Assembly (NCBI GenBank): GCA_965217685.1
Contig: CBDCIZ010000003.1
Location: forward strand, 2,914,001 to 2,978,000
Source of the DNA: Aurantimonas sp965217685
GTDB lineage: Bacteria > Pseudomonadota > Alphaproteobacteria > Rhizobiales > Rhizobiaceae
DNA length: 64,000 bases
Direction of reading: 5' to 3'
Under the pieces are notes generated by a model. That model saw only the letters and a program-made list of their open reading frames with translations, ran no database searches and was not told the origin of the DNA. Below are positions 51,191 to 60,590 of this stretch, piece by piece. How positions within the stretch are numbered: position 1 is the stretch's first letter; each line of letters begins with the position of its first letter. The translations under genes and the position numbers were made by a program.

Positions 51191-52840
51191 ATGGCACGCC
51201 AGTTCATCTATCACATGTCCGGACTTTCGAAGGCCTATGGCAACAAGAAGGTCCTCGACAACATCCATCTGTCCTTCTACCCCGACGCCAAGATCGGCAT
51301 TCTCGGACCGAACGGCGCCGGCAAGTCGACCCTGCTGAAGATCATGGCGGGCGCCGACACCGAGTTCACCGGCGAGGCCTGGGCCGCAGAAGGCGCCAGG
51401 ATCGGCTATCTGGCCCAGGAACCGCATCTCGACGAGACGAAGACGGTCTTCGAGAACGTCATGTTGGGCGTCGCCGACAAGCAGGCGGTTCTCGACCGCT
51501 ACAACGAACTGATGCTGAACTACTCCGACGAGACCGCGGAGGAGGGGGCCAAGCTCCAGGACGTCATCGACGCCCAGAACCTCTGGGACCTCGAAAACCA
51601 GGTCGAGATGGCGATGGACGCGCTGCGCTGCCCGCCGGCCGATGCCGAAATCGCGCCGCTTTCGGGCGGCGAGAAGCGCCGCGTGGCGCTCTGCCAGCTG
51701 CTCCTGTCGAAGCCAGACATCCTGCTCCTCGACGAGCCGACCAACCATCTCGACGCCGAGACCATTCTCTGGCTGGAAAAGCATCTGCGCGAGTACGAGG
51801 GCTCGGTGCTGATGGTCACCCATGATCGCTACTTTCTCGACAACGTCACCGGCTGGATTCTCGAACTCGACCGCGGCCATGGCGTGCCCTACGAGGGCAA
51901 CTATTCGGTCTATCTGGAGAAGAAGCAGAAGCGGATGACCCAGGAGGGCCGCGAGGACGACGCCCGAATGCGCGCCATTACCCGCGAGCGCGAATGGATC
52001 AGCCAAGGCGCGAAGGCCCGCCAGACCAAGTCGAAGGCCCGCATCAAGGCCTATAACGAGCTGGTCGAGGCGGCCGAGAACCGCAAACCCGCCGACGGCA
52101 AGATCGTCATCCCGACCGGCGAGCGCCTCGGCAACAAGGTGATCGAGGTCGAGAACCTGACCAAGGGCTACGGCGACCGGGTATTGATCGACAATCTGTC
52201 GTTCAAGCTGCCGGCCGGGGGTATCGTCGGCATTATCGGACCGAACGGCGCCGGCAAGTCGACCCTGTTCAAAATGATCACCGGCCAGGAAAAGCCCGAC
52301 AAGGGCGCGATCGATATCGGCGAGACCGTCGATCTCGGCTATGTCGACCAGAGCCGCGACGATCTCACGCCCAACCACACCGTCTGGGAGGAGATCTCCG
52401 GCGGCGTCGACATCATGAAGCTCGGCAAATACGAGATGAACAGCCGCGCCTATGTCGGCAATTTCAACTTCAAGGGTCCGAACCAGCAGCAGAAGGTCGG
52501 CACGCTTTCGGGCGGTCAGCGCAACCGCGTACACCTCGCCAAGATGCTGAAATCCGGCGCCAACGTCATCCTGCTCGACGAGCCGACCAACGATCTCGAC
52601 ACCGAGACGCTGACGGCCCTGGAGGATGCGCTGGAGGAATACGCTGGCTGCGCCGTGGTCATCAGCCATGACCGCATGTTCCTCGACCGGCTCGCCACCC
52701 ACATCCTCGCCTTCGAGGGCGACAGCCACGTCGAATGGTTCGAAGGCAATTTCGAGGATTACGAGCAGGACAAGATCCGCCGCCTCGGCCCCGAATCGGT
52801 GAACCCAAAACGTCCGACCTACAAGCGGCTGACACGATAA
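51191..52840 (+). CDS. ettA: Energy-dependent translational throttle protein EttA (ABC-F)
   Basis: A 549-residue ABC-F protein that binds the ribosomal E site and gates entry into elongation according to ATP level. Two ABC domains are complete: Walker A GPNGAGKST at about residues 38 and 355, signatures LSGGEKRR and LSGGQRNR, and Walker B LLLDEPTNHLDAE and ILLDEPTNDLDTE. The arm and linker between them (HLREYEGSVLMVTHDRYFLD to QTKSKARIKAYNELV) match EttA. GGAG upstream of ATG 51191. Single gene. Confidence 0.96.
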   Translation: MARQFIYHMSGLSKAYGNKKVLDNIHLSFYPDAKIGILGPNGAGKSTLLKIMAGADTEFTGEAWAAEGARIGYLAQEPHLDETKTVFENVMLGVADKQAVLDRYNELMLNYSDETAEEGAKLQDVIDAQNLWDLENQVEMAMDALRCPPADAEIAPLSGGEKRRVALCQLLLSKPDILLLDEPTNHLDAETILWLEKHLREYEGSVLMVTHDRYFLDNVTGWILELDRGHGVPYEGNYSVYLEKKQKRMTQEGREDDARMRAITREREWISQGAKARQTKSKARIKAYNELVEAAENRKPADGKIVIPTGERLGNKVIEVENLTKGYGDRVLIDNLSFKLPAGGIVGIIGPNGAGKSTLFKMITGQEKPDKGAIDIGETVDLGYVDQSRDDLTPNHTVWEEISGGVDIMKLGKYEMNSRAYVGNFNFKGPNQQQKVGTLSGGQRNRVHLAKMLKSGANVILLDEPTNDLDTETLTALEDALEEYAGCAVVISHDRMFLDRLATHILAFEGDSHVEWFEGNFEDYEQDKIRRLGPESVNPKRPTYKRLTR

Positions 52841-53255
52841 ACTTCGAGCCTCGTGAAGGAGGTAGCCGATTTCGGTCCGGCTCTTTCACGTCGCGCGTGG
52901 CAATGGGCGTTTGGACACGCATCGCACGGCCAGCGAGCATTCATCGAATTGTAATGGAACCTTTCAATGGTGATCGCGTTGTGTGTCGCTGGCATGGGGC
53001 CAAGAAATGACGCGCGTAAGGCCTGTGCCGCGCGAGAAGATGATGTTTTGGTGGGGACATCGGACAGGATCGACCATATCGAGGTGGCCAGTTCGAGTTT
53101 TCTTGCGCAGATTGCAGACAAGAGGTGGGGCGTCCCGAATTTCGCGGGACGGTCGCTGCGTGATCGATCGAAGAGGGCATTATGCCACCATTGAGCCGAT
53201 GCCGGACGGACGCTTTGAGCAAGCGTCGCAATCCTTGGCGTGACGGGCTGGATGG
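52841..53255. other. Intergenic region, no gene recognized
   Basis: About 415 nt between ettA and the histidine kinase gene. Short open frames on both strands lack support. It likely contains the ettA 3' end and the kinase promoter. Confidence 0.4.
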
Positions 53256-54746
53256 ATGGTGCACATGAGGCAAGCATCCTACGTCAAGCTTTTCGATGCA
53301 TTACCGTCCCCCCATATGGTGCTCGATCGAGACTTCGCCTTCGTTGCGGTCAATCAGGCCTATGAGGCTGCCATCGGTTTTCCGCGCGTCTCCCTGATCG
53401 GCAGCAAATTCTTCGACTTGTTTCCGAACGACGGTGAAAGCGGTCGCCGCCTTCGCCTGTCGATCGAAACCGTCATTGCCGATGGCCAGAGCGACACCAT
53501 CGCCTTTATTCCCTACGACATCCCGCTCCGTGGCGATCTCGGCGGCGGTATCGAACGGCGTTATTGGACCGCGACCCATACCCCGCTGTTCGGCGACGAT
53601 GGCAAGGTCGAGTTCATCGTGCAGAACACCGTCGACGTGACCGATATGGTGTGCCTGAAGGAAGCCGGTTCCCTGCCCTTCGCGACGGTCCCTGGAGAGC
53701 TCGCTCTGTTGCGGCATGCCCGGGAAGTGGAGGAGGCCTATCAGGAGACCGTTTCCGAAAGCGCCGAATTCCGCCGGCTGTTTCGCCAGGCACCGGGCAT
53801 GATTGCGGTACTTGAGGGGCCGGACCAGATCTTCAGCTTCGTCAACGACAGTTTTTCGCGATTCGTCGGCGGCCGCGACATGCTGGGTTTGCCGGTGCGT
53901 GACGCGATGCCGGAAATGGCAGGGCAGGGTTATCTGGAAATGATGGAGGCGGTATACCGGGAAGGCGGTTCTTTCCAGGGAGAGGGCGTGCGCCTTCTGG
54001 TGCGCAGCGATCTGCAGGCCGAGCCTGCAGAGGTCTATATCGATTTTGCCTACAATCCGATCCGCGACTCCGATGGCCAGGTGACCGGAGTGTTTGTGCA
54101 GAGTGCCGATCGCACCGAGTTCGTGCGCGCGGTGCAGCGCCAGCGGCACTTGATCGACGAGTTGAACCACCGGGTGAAAAACACCCTGTCGACGGTCCAG
54201 TCGATGGCGCGCCAGAGCTTCCGCAACCTGCAGAACGCCGAGGATGCGCGCTATGCATTCGAGGCACGGATCATGGCGCTCAGTCAGGCGCACAACGTGC
54301 TCTCGGCGCGGGGATGGGAAGCGGCTGGCCTTTCGGTGCTCCTGCACCAGGAACTCGCGGGCTTCGACCATGACCGCGTCTCGTTTCGCGGGCAGGAGGT
54401 GCATCTCACGGCAAAGTCGGCGATCGCGTTGGCCATGGTGTTCCACGAGCTTTCGTCCAACGCGCAGAATTACGGCCCGCTCGCGGCTGGCGCCGGCCGC
54501 CTCTCGGTCGCTTGGTCCATTGTCCATCGCAATGGCGCCCGGCGTTTGAGTCTCGAATGGACGGAGACGACGGCAGCGATCCAGGAAGGCGAACTGACCC
54601 AGGGTTTCGGGACACGCATGCTGCGCCGGATCATCGAGGGTGAACTGGCCGGAACGCTATCGCTCGACCTCAAGGCGACGGGACTCGTCTGCCGCTTCGA
54701 AATTCCGCTTTCCGAATTTCTGGCCTTGCAGAGCACTGCGGCATGA
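53256..54746 (+). CDS. PAS-PAS HWE-type sensor histidine kinase
   Basis: A 496-residue soluble sensor kinase. Two PAS domains lie at about residues 10-130 and 165-285. The HWE dimerization helix with the phosphoacceptor histidine is LIDELNHRVKNTLSTVQSMA (about residue 305), followed by the HWE-type ATPase with FHELSSNAQNYG and GFGTRMLRRIIEGEL. No transmembrane helix, so it senses a cytosolic cue such as redox or light. The stop overlaps the receiver gene start. Confidence 0.93.
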   Translation: MVHMRQASYVKLFDALPSPHMVLDRDFAFVAVNQAYEAAIGFPRVSLIGSKFFDLFPNDGESGRRLRLSIETVIADGQSDTIAFIPYDIPLRGDLGGGIERRYWTATHTPLFGDDGKVEFIVQNTVDVTDMVCLKEAGSLPFATVPGELALLRHAREVEEAYQETVSESAEFRRLFRQAPGMIAVLEGPDQIFSFVNDSFSRFVGGRDMLGLPVRDAMPEMAGQGYLEMMEAVYREGGSFQGEGVRLLVRSDLQAEPAEVYIDFAYNPIRDSDGQVTGVFVQSADRTEFVRAVQRQRHLIDELNHRVKNTLSTVQSMARQSFRNLQNAEDARYAFEARIMALSQAHNVLSARGWEAAGLSVLLHQELAGFDHDRVSFRGQEVHLTAKSAIALAMVFHELSSNAQNYGPLAAGAGRLSVAWSIVHRNGARRLSLEWTETTAAIQEGELTQGFGTRMLRRIIEGELAGTLSLDLKATGLVCRFEIPLSEFLALQSTAA

Positions 54747-55126
54747 TGGGGCGCGGCGACAAATCGGTCGACCTGAAGAACGTCAAGGTCTTCGTTGTGG
54801 AGGACGAGAGTCTCGTGGCCATGCAGCTCGAGGATATGCTGTGCGACTTGGGCTGCGATATCGTCGGACTCGCAATGCGGCTCAATCGTGCGCATGAGAT
54901 GCTCGATGCCGGCATCGAGGTCGATGTCGCAATCCTCGACGTGAACATCGGCGGCGAGAAGATTTATCCGGTTGCCGAGCGGTTTCGCCGGACTGGCGTG
55001 CCTATCGTCTTCGCGACGGGTTATGGGCGCTCCGGCGTCGAGGAGGAATGGCACGGCTGCCCGATCCTGCAAAAACCATACACCACCGAGCAGATCGAAA
55101 CGTCCATCGTCAGCCTCATCGCCTGA
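54743..55126 (+). CDS. Single-domain response regulator
   Basis: A 127-residue CheY-like receiver. It shows VFVVEDESLVAMQLEDMLCD, the phosphorylated aspartate in VAILDVNIGGEKIY, the threonine in PIVFATGYGRSG and the lysine in PILQKPYTTEQ. It has no output domain, so it probably relays phosphate or controls the partner kinase. The start overlaps the kinase stop by 4 nt. Confidence 0.93.
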   Translation: MMGRGDKSVDLKNVKVFVVEDESLVAMQLEDMLCDLGCDIVGLAMRLNRAHEMLDAGIEVDVAILDVNIGGEKIYPVAERFRRTGVPIVFATGYGRSGVEEEWHGCPILQKPYTTEQIETSIVSLIA

Positions 55127-55355
55127 GGCCATGCCGCCGGGACAGCGCATTCGCGTGGTCGTACCGACCGGGCAAGTAGCGTGCGCCTGGCCGTCGATAT
55201 GTGCGTGTGTTCCGACAAGGCAAAGTCTGCGAGCAAAGCGGCGGCGCCTTGTGTCATTCGTCGCGGGTTCCGAGATCGGCGGCGGCCATATCTGCGGGCG
55301 CAGAAGCACGGACACGTCATCACCCAGCCGATTTTGACGACAGGAAGCCTTGCCC

Positions 55356-56021
55356 ATGGACGTTTTCGTCAGCAGCCTGATGGACCATTTCGGCGCCTTC
55401 GGCATCGCGCTCCTGATGTTTCTGGAAAACGTCTTCCCGCCGATCCCGTCCGAACTGATCATGCCGCTTGCCGGCTACGAGGCGGCGTCAGGCCGGATGT
55501 CGCTGTTTTCGGTAATCGTCGCCGGCACCGTCGGTTCGCTGCTCGGCACCATCCCCTGGTATTATCTCGGCAAGGCGATCGGCGAGCGACGGCTGATGCG
55601 AATCGCCGCGCGTTACGGTCGCTGGATGACCCTGTCGCCGGACGATGTGAGGGCCGCCGACTCGTGGTTCCGCCGCTATGGGATCGCCGCCGTTCTGTTC
55701 GGGCGCCTCGTGCCGACCGTGCGCACGCTGATCTCCGTGCCCGCCGGGCTCGCCCACATGTCGATCTGGGTTTTCCTGGCTTTCTCAGCAATCGGCAGCG
55801 CGGCGTGGACCGCGCTTTTGGCGGTTGCCGGCTATCTGCTCGGCCAGCGATATGAAGCGGTGTCGGGCTATGTCGGGCCGGTGTCGAACGTCGTCATCGT
55901 CGCCATCGTGGTGATCTACGTCTATCGTGTCGTCACCTTCAAACCGTCGGTGACGAACACCGAGGCCTCGCCCGAGCTGGGCAGAACGCGGAAAGGAAAG
56001 ACCTCGGATGGACAGCGCTGA
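55356..56021 (+). CDS. DedA-family membrane protein
   Basis: A 221-residue DedA/SNARE-associated family protein, the family recently linked to lipid flipping across the inner membrane. Typical parts are LMFLENVFPPIPSELIMPLA, GSLLGTIPWYYLGKAIGERR, and the arginine/proline segment VLFGRLVPTVRTLISVPAGL. About five transmembrane helices. ATG 55356 is preferred, with AGGAAG upstream. It overlaps the MOSC gene by 14 nt, so the pair is cotranscribed. Confidence 0.93.
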   Translation: MDVFVSSLMDHFGAFGIALLMFLENVFPPIPSELIMPLAGYEAASGRMSLFSVIVAGTVGSLLGTIPWYYLGKAIGERRLMRIAARYGRWMTLSPDDVRAADSWFRRYGIAAVLFGRLVPTVRTLISVPAGLAHMSIWVFLAFSAIGSAAWTALLAVAGYLLGQRYEAVSGYVGPVSNVVIVAIVVIYVYRVVTFKPSVTNTEASPELGRTRKGKTSDGQR

Positions 56022-56637
56022 ACGGCAGGATGTCGTTCCGGCTATCGTTCCGACGCGCAAACTTTCGGGACGGATCGCCGGCCTCTTTCGAACCATATCC
56101 GTGGCCAAGAGCGGGAGCGAGGACAAGGGCTTCGAGACCACGCCGGTTCCCCATCTCGATCTCGGCTTCGACGGCATCGATGGCGACCGCCATGGCGGCA
56201 CCACACGGCGCTCGGGCGGGCGCGAGCCCTGGTACACCCGTGGCACGAAGATCCGCAACGAGCGGCAACTCTCGCTGCTGTCGCCGGACGAACTCGCGGC
56301 CGTCGCCCGCGATCTTGCCATTCCGGAACTGAAGCCCGAATGGATCGGCGGCAATCTGCTCGTGAAGGGCATCGATCGCCTGACTTTGCTTCCGCCGCGC
56401 ACGCTGATGATGTTCGAAGGCGGCGTCACCTTGAAGATCGACGGCGACAACGCGCCTTGCCGCCTGTCCGGCCGTTCGGTGGCCCGGCGCTTCGTGGGGC
56501 GCGGCGACCTGGAGTTCGGCTTCGTCCAGACCGCACGCCGAAGCCGTGGCCTCGTCGCCTGGGTCGAGAAGCCCGGCCGGATCGAAGTCGGCGAAGCCTT
56601 CGAGGCGCGACTTCCGGAGCAATGGATCTATTTCTGA
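56008..56637 (+). CDS. MOSC-domain protein
   Basis: A 209-residue MOSC-domain protein. The domain is seen in SGRIAGLFRTISVAKSGSED, GIDGDRHGGTTRRSGGREPW and EWIGGNLLVKGIDRLTLLPP. The conserved cysteine of MOSC proteins is probably in GDNAPCRLSGRSV. Related proteins bind molybdenum cofactor and transfer sulfur or reduce N-hydroxylated compounds. It is cotranscribed with dedA by overlap. Confidence 0.88.
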   Translation: MDSAERQDVVPAIVPTRKLSGRIAGLFRTISVAKSGSEDKGFETTPVPHLDLGFDGIDGDRHGGTTRRSGGREPWYTRGTKIRNERQLSLLSPDELAAVARDLAIPELKPEWIGGNLLVKGIDRLTLLPPRTLMMFEGGVTLKIDGDNAPCRLSGRSVARRFVGRGDLEFGFVQTARRSRGLVAWVEKPGRIEVGEAFEARLPEQWIYF

Positions 56638-56843
56638 TCCGCTTTCCATTTTCCGTTCTTCATTTCACGCACGGCAGGACCACGTTGACATGAATGATCG
56701 GCGAGACGGGCCGGGCGCTCGTGTCGTGGATCAGGCAGATGAGGCTGCCGACGCAATCAACTTCGCGACATGAGGTGCCGTGGGTCAACGCTGCCTCGAG
56801 CCATATTCCTTCAGTCCTTTTCGGTGCGCCGATCGCGTGTGGA

Positions 56844-57290
56844 TTAATGCGATTGCCCGGTCGACACGACGCTATCGTCGTGCGTTTCGAAATCTTCGAC
56901 GCGGTCGTCCGGGGCGGCGTGTTCGTCCACTTCACCTGAAAGCTCGGGCCCTTCGCCACCCTCGATCGCCTGATCGTCGGTCTCTTCGTCCACCGCGTCG
57001 GGATCGAGACGGCGCGTTGCGCCCCATCGATCGAGCACGGCGTTGACGTCGTCAAGCACGAAAAAGCGCGCGGCATCGCGGTCGTAGCCGTCGTCCATCA
57101 ACTCGTCATAGTCGGTGTATTCGTGGCGGATCCGTGCCACCGCCGACAGCCAGACAGCGCCCTCGGGACGCAGGTCGTGCATATGGGCGCTGCGCGCCGC
57201 CTCGCGGATTGCCTCGGCATCGAGGAAGGGCGCATGGGGGATCAGCGCTGTCTGGGCGCGGGCGATGCGTTTTTGCCGTTCGGTCGCCAT
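56844..57290 (-). CDS. DUF2293 protein
   Basis: A 148-residue protein. The DUF2293 pattern is MATERQKRIARAQTALIPHA, FLDAEAIREAARSAHMHDLR and AVARIRHEYTDYDELMDDGY. The last 45 residues are acidic and disordered. The function is unknown. It shares a strand with the TrmO gene upstream, 54 nt apart. Confidence 0.85.
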   Translation of the reverse strand: MATERQKRIARAQTALIPHAPFLDAEAIREAARSAHMHDLRPEGAVWLSAVARIRHEYTDYDELMDDGYDRDAARFFVLDDVNAVLDRWGATRRLDPDAVDEETDDQAIEGGEGPELSGEVDEHAAPDDRVEDFETHDDSVVSTGQSH

Positions 57291-57344
57291 GGCTCGGCCT
57301 CGCCCGAGGGATCTGAATGCGGGATGTTGCGTCGCTTGCCGGCG

Positions 57345-57860
57345 TTACGCGGGCGGCCGGTCGACGCTTTCGAAATAGGGCTTGATGTCGAGAAGCGGCG
57401 TGTCGTCGAGTACGTCGATCGCATCGAGGGTGAGAAGGCCGGCGTCCCTGTCGAGCGTGACGATGGTCGCCAGATGCAGGCCGATCGGGTTCGGCCGCAC
57501 CGGTGAACGCAGCGAGAAGGTGCCACGCGGCACCGCGGCCCGGCGCGGCATCTGCACGGCGATTTCCCGGTCGGCGCGGTCGAGGAAGCTCAAAAGGAAG
57601 ATCGGCTGGCCGATGACGAGATCGTCCAGCGCCGGGCGCCAGCGGGCGCCGAGCAAGACGCAGCAGCCGGGACCATCGTCGCCGCGCGCCGCCACCGCGT
57701 CACGCGCCGTGCGCATGTTCTTCGGGCATTCGGCGCGGGAGGTCCAGGGCGAGCGGATTCGGCCGATGAAGACCAGCCCGGCATCGTCATAGGCGGGTGG
57801 CGGGCCTTCGAAGCGGATTTCGCCGTGCCGACGCGCTGAATCTGCTGTTCTATCGGTCAT
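57345..57860 (-). CDS. trmO: tRNA t6A37 N6-methyltransferase TrmO
   Basis: A 171-residue TsaA/TrmO-type methyltransferase. It methylates N6 of t6A at tRNA position 37. Family marks are FIGRIRSPWTSRAECPKNMR, IFLLSFLDRADREIAVQMPR, and GTFSLRSPVRPNPIGLHLAT with the SAM-binding RSPxRPNPIG motif. It is at the head of a two-gene leftward group with DUF2293. Confidence 0.92.
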   Translation of the reverse strand: MTDRTADSARRHGEIRFEGPPPAYDDAGLVFIGRIRSPWTSRAECPKNMRTARDAVAARGDDGPGCCVLLGARWRPALDDLVIGQPIFLLSFLDRADREIAVQMPRRAAVPRGTFSLRSPVRPNPIGLHLATIVTLDRDAGLLTLDAIDVLDDTPLLDIKPYFESVDRPPA

Positions 57861-57951
57861 CGATCACCCATCCGTTGATCGGCGTACCCACCTGCACGCC
57901 TCGTTCGATCGCCCATCCTGAAAAACCGGTTGCCATTCTCCCGATCTTCAC

Positions 57952-57967
57952 ATAAAGATATGTTTAT
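57952..57967. promoter_or_regulatory. Operator-like palindrome upstream of the ArsR-methyltransferase gene
   Basis: ATAAAGATATGTTTAT is a nearly perfect dyad (ATAAA/TTTAT around an ATAT centre), 19 nt before ATG 57987. ArsR-family regulators bind such AT-rich dyads, so autoregulation is likely. It could also control metF in the same operon. Confidence 0.6.
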
Positions 57968-57986
57968 ATCATAATCGAGACCGGTC

Positions 57987-59000
57987 ATGCTGGACATCCC
58001 CAAACTCTCCTTCGACGGGCTCGTCGACACCATGAAGGCGGTGGCCGAACCCACCCGCCTGCGCCTGGTGCTGCTGCTCTCGCGCAGCGACCTGACCGTC
58101 AGCGACCTTACGATGATTCTCGGCCAGTCGCAGCCGCGCATTTCCCGCCATCTGAAACTCCTGGTCGAGGCCGGCGTCCTGTCGCGTTATCAGGAGGGCG
58201 CCTGGGCCTATTTCAGGCTCGCCGATGCGGCCGCGGGCACCGGACTCGTCGCCGCTCTGACCGGTTGGATCGACGCCGGCGACCCGATCGTCCAGCGCGA
58301 CGCCGAACGTCTCGATGCGGTGCGAGCCGAGCGCGCTCGTCGTGCCGCTGACTATTTTGCTCGCAACGCCGAAAGCTGGGACCGAATCCGCTCGCTGCAC
58401 GCCTCTGACGAAGACGTCGAAACGGCGCTGTTGTCGGCGCTCGGCAGCAAACGCGTCGAGACCCTGCTCGATGTCGGCACCGGCACCGGGCGCATTCTCG
58501 AGATCCTCGCGCCGCGCTGCGGCCGGGCCGTCGGGATCGACGCCTCCCGCGAGATGCTGGCGCTGGCCCGCGCCAAGCTCGACGAGGCCGGTATCGCCAA
58601 CGCCCAGGTGCGCCAGGGCGAAGCCTATCGGCTACCCGTCGACCGCGAGGCCTTCGATCTCGTCACCTTGCACCAAGTGCTGCATTATCTCGAAGACCCG
58701 CAAGCCGCCGTCGCAGAGGCGGCGCGCGCCATCGCGCCGGGCGGCCGGCTGGCGATCATCGATTTTTCGCCGCACACGCTGGAATTCCTGCGCACCGACC
58801 ATGCCCATCTGCGCCTCGGCTTTTCCGACGCAGCGCTGACCGGCTTCGTCGAAGCCGCCGGCCTCGAGGTCGAGAGCATCGGGCATCTGTCGGCCTCGGG
58901 CGACGAGGTCGGCGATCTCACGGTCGCCATCTGCATCGCACGCGACCGCCGCCGGCTGATGGCCAGCGACGATGCCGTGCCGCTCGTCGCCGTTGCGTAA
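57987..59000 (+). CDS. ArsR-type regulator fused to a SAM-dependent methyltransferase
   Basis: A 337-residue fusion. Residues about 8-95 are a winged-helix ArsR domain (DTMKAVAEPTRLRLVLLLSR, then LGQSQPRISRHLKLLVEAGV). No metal-binding ELCVC-type cysteines are seen. Residues about 135-320 are a class I methyltransferase (TLLDVGTGTGRILEILAPRC, then LVTLHQVLHYLEDP). It sits directly before metF. Together these suggest a sensor of SAM or SAH that controls methionine-cycle genes. The effector is inferred. Confidence 0.9.
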   Translation: MLDIPKLSFDGLVDTMKAVAEPTRLRLVLLLSRSDLTVSDLTMILGQSQPRISRHLKLLVEAGVLSRYQEGAWAYFRLADAAAGTGLVAALTGWIDAGDPIVQRDAERLDAVRAERARRAADYFARNAESWDRIRSLHASDEDVETALLSALGSKRVETLLDVGTGTGRILEILAPRCGRAVGIDASREMLALARAKLDEAGIANAQVRQGEAYRLPVDREAFDLVTLHQVLHYLEDPQAAVAEAARAIAPGGRLAIIDFSPHTLEFLRTDHAHLRLGFSDAALTGFVEAAGLEVESIGHLSASGDEVGDLTVAICIARDRRRLMASDDAVPLVAVA

Positions 59001-59060
59001 TTGCAGCGCATCCGTCTGATTTGTATTCCATTCGTCGACCCAACAGGAAAGTTGTCTCCC

Positions 59061-59984
59061 ATGAACCAGATCACGGCCGACGCCCGATCCAAGCTCAACG
59101 TCTCCTTCGAGTTCTTCCCGCCGAAGAGCGACAAGATGGAAGAAAATCTCTGGCGCGCGATCGAACGCCTGGCGCCGCTTGTCCCGAGCTTCGTGTCTGT
59201 GACCTACGGTGCCGGAGGCTCGACCCGCGAGCGCACCCATCAGACCGTCAAGCGCATACTCGACGAGACACGACTGACGCCGGCGACGCATCTGACCTGT
59301 GTCGACGCTTCGCGCGACGATGTCGACGCGGTGGTGCGTCAATATTGGGAAACGGGCGTTCGCCACATCGTGGCGCTGCGCGGCGACAGCCAGGCCGGCG
59401 TCGGCGGCACCTATGTTCCGCGCGACGACGGCTACCGTAACGCGGTCGAACTCGTTGCCGGCCTGAAGGCGATCGGTGATTTCGAGATATCGGTTTCGGC
59501 CTATCCCGAAAAGCATCCCGAAAGCCCGGATTTCGCCACCGACATCGACCTGTTGAAGCGCAAGGTCGACAATGGCGCGACCCGTGCCATCACCCAGTTC
59601 TTCTTCGATAACGACGTCTTCGAGCGCTATGTCGAGCGGGTGCGCCGGGCGGGCGTCTACATTCCGATCGTGCCGGGGATCGTTCCGATCCACGATTTCA
59701 CCAAGGTCGCGCGCTTCTCAACGGCCACAGGCGCCACCGTGCCGCTCTGGCTCGCCGAGCGCTTTGCCGGCCTGGAAGACGACCCGCACACCCACAGCCA
59801 TGTGGCGGCGGCGGTCTGCGCCGAGCAGGTCCTGGACCTGCAGAAGCGCGGTCTCGTCGACTTCCACTTCTACACGATGAACCGCGCCGATCTGGTTTAT
59901 TCAATATGCCATATCCTCGGCCTGCGCGCGGCAGCCGGTGCGGGCGGGACTTCCGGCGAGGGAGCCCAGGCCGCGGCTGCCTGA
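59061..59984 (+). CDS. metF: Methylenetetrahydrofolate reductase
   Basis: A 307-residue NADH- and FAD-dependent enzyme giving 5-methyl-THF for methionine synthesis. Family motifs: NVSFEFFPPKSDKMEENLW, SVTYGAGGSTRERT, RHIVALRGDSQ, and AITQFFFDNDVFERYVERVR. ATG 59061 follows AGGAAAG at a longer than usual spacing. It lies 60 nt after the ArsR-methyltransferase gene, so one transcript is likely. Confidence 0.95.
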   Translation: MNQITADARSKLNVSFEFFPPKSDKMEENLWRAIERLAPLVPSFVSVTYGAGGSTRERTHQTVKRILDETRLTPATHLTCVDASRDDVDAVVRQYWETGVRHIVALRGDSQAGVGGTYVPRDDGYRNAVELVAGLKAIGDFEISVSAYPEKHPESPDFATDIDLLKRKVDNGATRAITQFFFDNDVFERYVERVRRAGVYIPIVPGIVPIHDFTKVARFSTATGATVPLWLAERFAGLEDDPHTHSHVAAAVCAEQVLDLQKRGLVDFHFYTMNRADLVYSICHILGLRAAAGAGGTSGEGAQAAAA

Positions 59985-60010
59985 CCCGACAGCGCATCGC
60001 CGGGCACCAA

Positions 60011-60044
60011 AAAGCCGGGAACCCTTCATGGGCCGCCCGGCTTT
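60011..60044. terminator. Bidirectional terminator after metF
   Basis: The stem AAAGCCGGG / CCCGGCTTT has A-rich sequence on its left side, so it can terminate metF and the small leftward gene at 60088. Confidence 0.7.
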
Positions 60045-60087
60045 CCATTATCCGTTTGCTGATCGCGAATGTCTGCTCGAACTCAGC

Positions 60088-60180
60088 TCAGGGCAGGGCC
60101 CCGACGATGACGGCGGCCACGAAGCCGAATGCCACGCACACCATCACGAGATTTATCGGACGCATCAGTTCCATACCCAT
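60088..60180 (-). CDS. 30-residue single-span membrane protein
   Basis: ATG 60180 has a perfect GAGGAGG ribosome binding site. The frame encodes MGMELMRPINLVMVCVAFGF followed by VAAVIVGALP and a stop. Nearly the whole peptide is one transmembrane helix. Such tiny proteins often regulate larger membrane complexes. A terminator follows. No family recognized. Confidence 0.65.
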   Translation of the reverse strand: MGMELMRPINLVMVCVAFGFVAAVIVGALP

Positions 60181-60590
60181 GACCTCCTCGTTGACGATAT
60201 ATATCGAGACGTTAACCACCGTGTGCGTGCCGTAAACCCGAAATCGTCGCTGCACTGCGGCAGCGAGGCCTGAGCGCCTGCGGAAACCACGAGAAATCCG
60301 GGCACTTAGCGTCAGTAGCGCCGGCAAGATTTTGCTGGCCGGTCGGCCAACGGGGGTGAGGCGGTCTCCTGCGGTGCCGATGGATGGCAAGCGCAGAACC
60401 GCCTGAAATGCAAAGATCAATTCGGTTCGGCCTTCGCCATGTCGGCGGCGATCACCGTTTTGCCTGCGTGCCGCATTTTCGCCATCACGCCCGCAGCGCC
60501 GGCTCGTGGCTTGTGCGAGCCTTCTCGCCCGCGCGTGGAACCATGGATCGAGAGGCCGGAAATGCCGTGGTCGCTCCGCTCCGCCGCGTT
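60181..60590. other. Intergenic region, no gene recognized
   Basis: About 410 nt between the 30-residue gene and the amidase. I find short frames only and no clear regulatory motif. Confidence 0.4.

Noticed and set aside
51128..52729. 533-residue frame antisense to ettA
   Set aside because: It mirrors the ettA codons and has no domain. ettA is unmistakable on the plus strand.
60423..60491. 22-residue minus-strand frame beginning MAKMRHAG
   Set aside because: Too short and without a convincing ribosome binding site. It may be a remnant of a lost gene.
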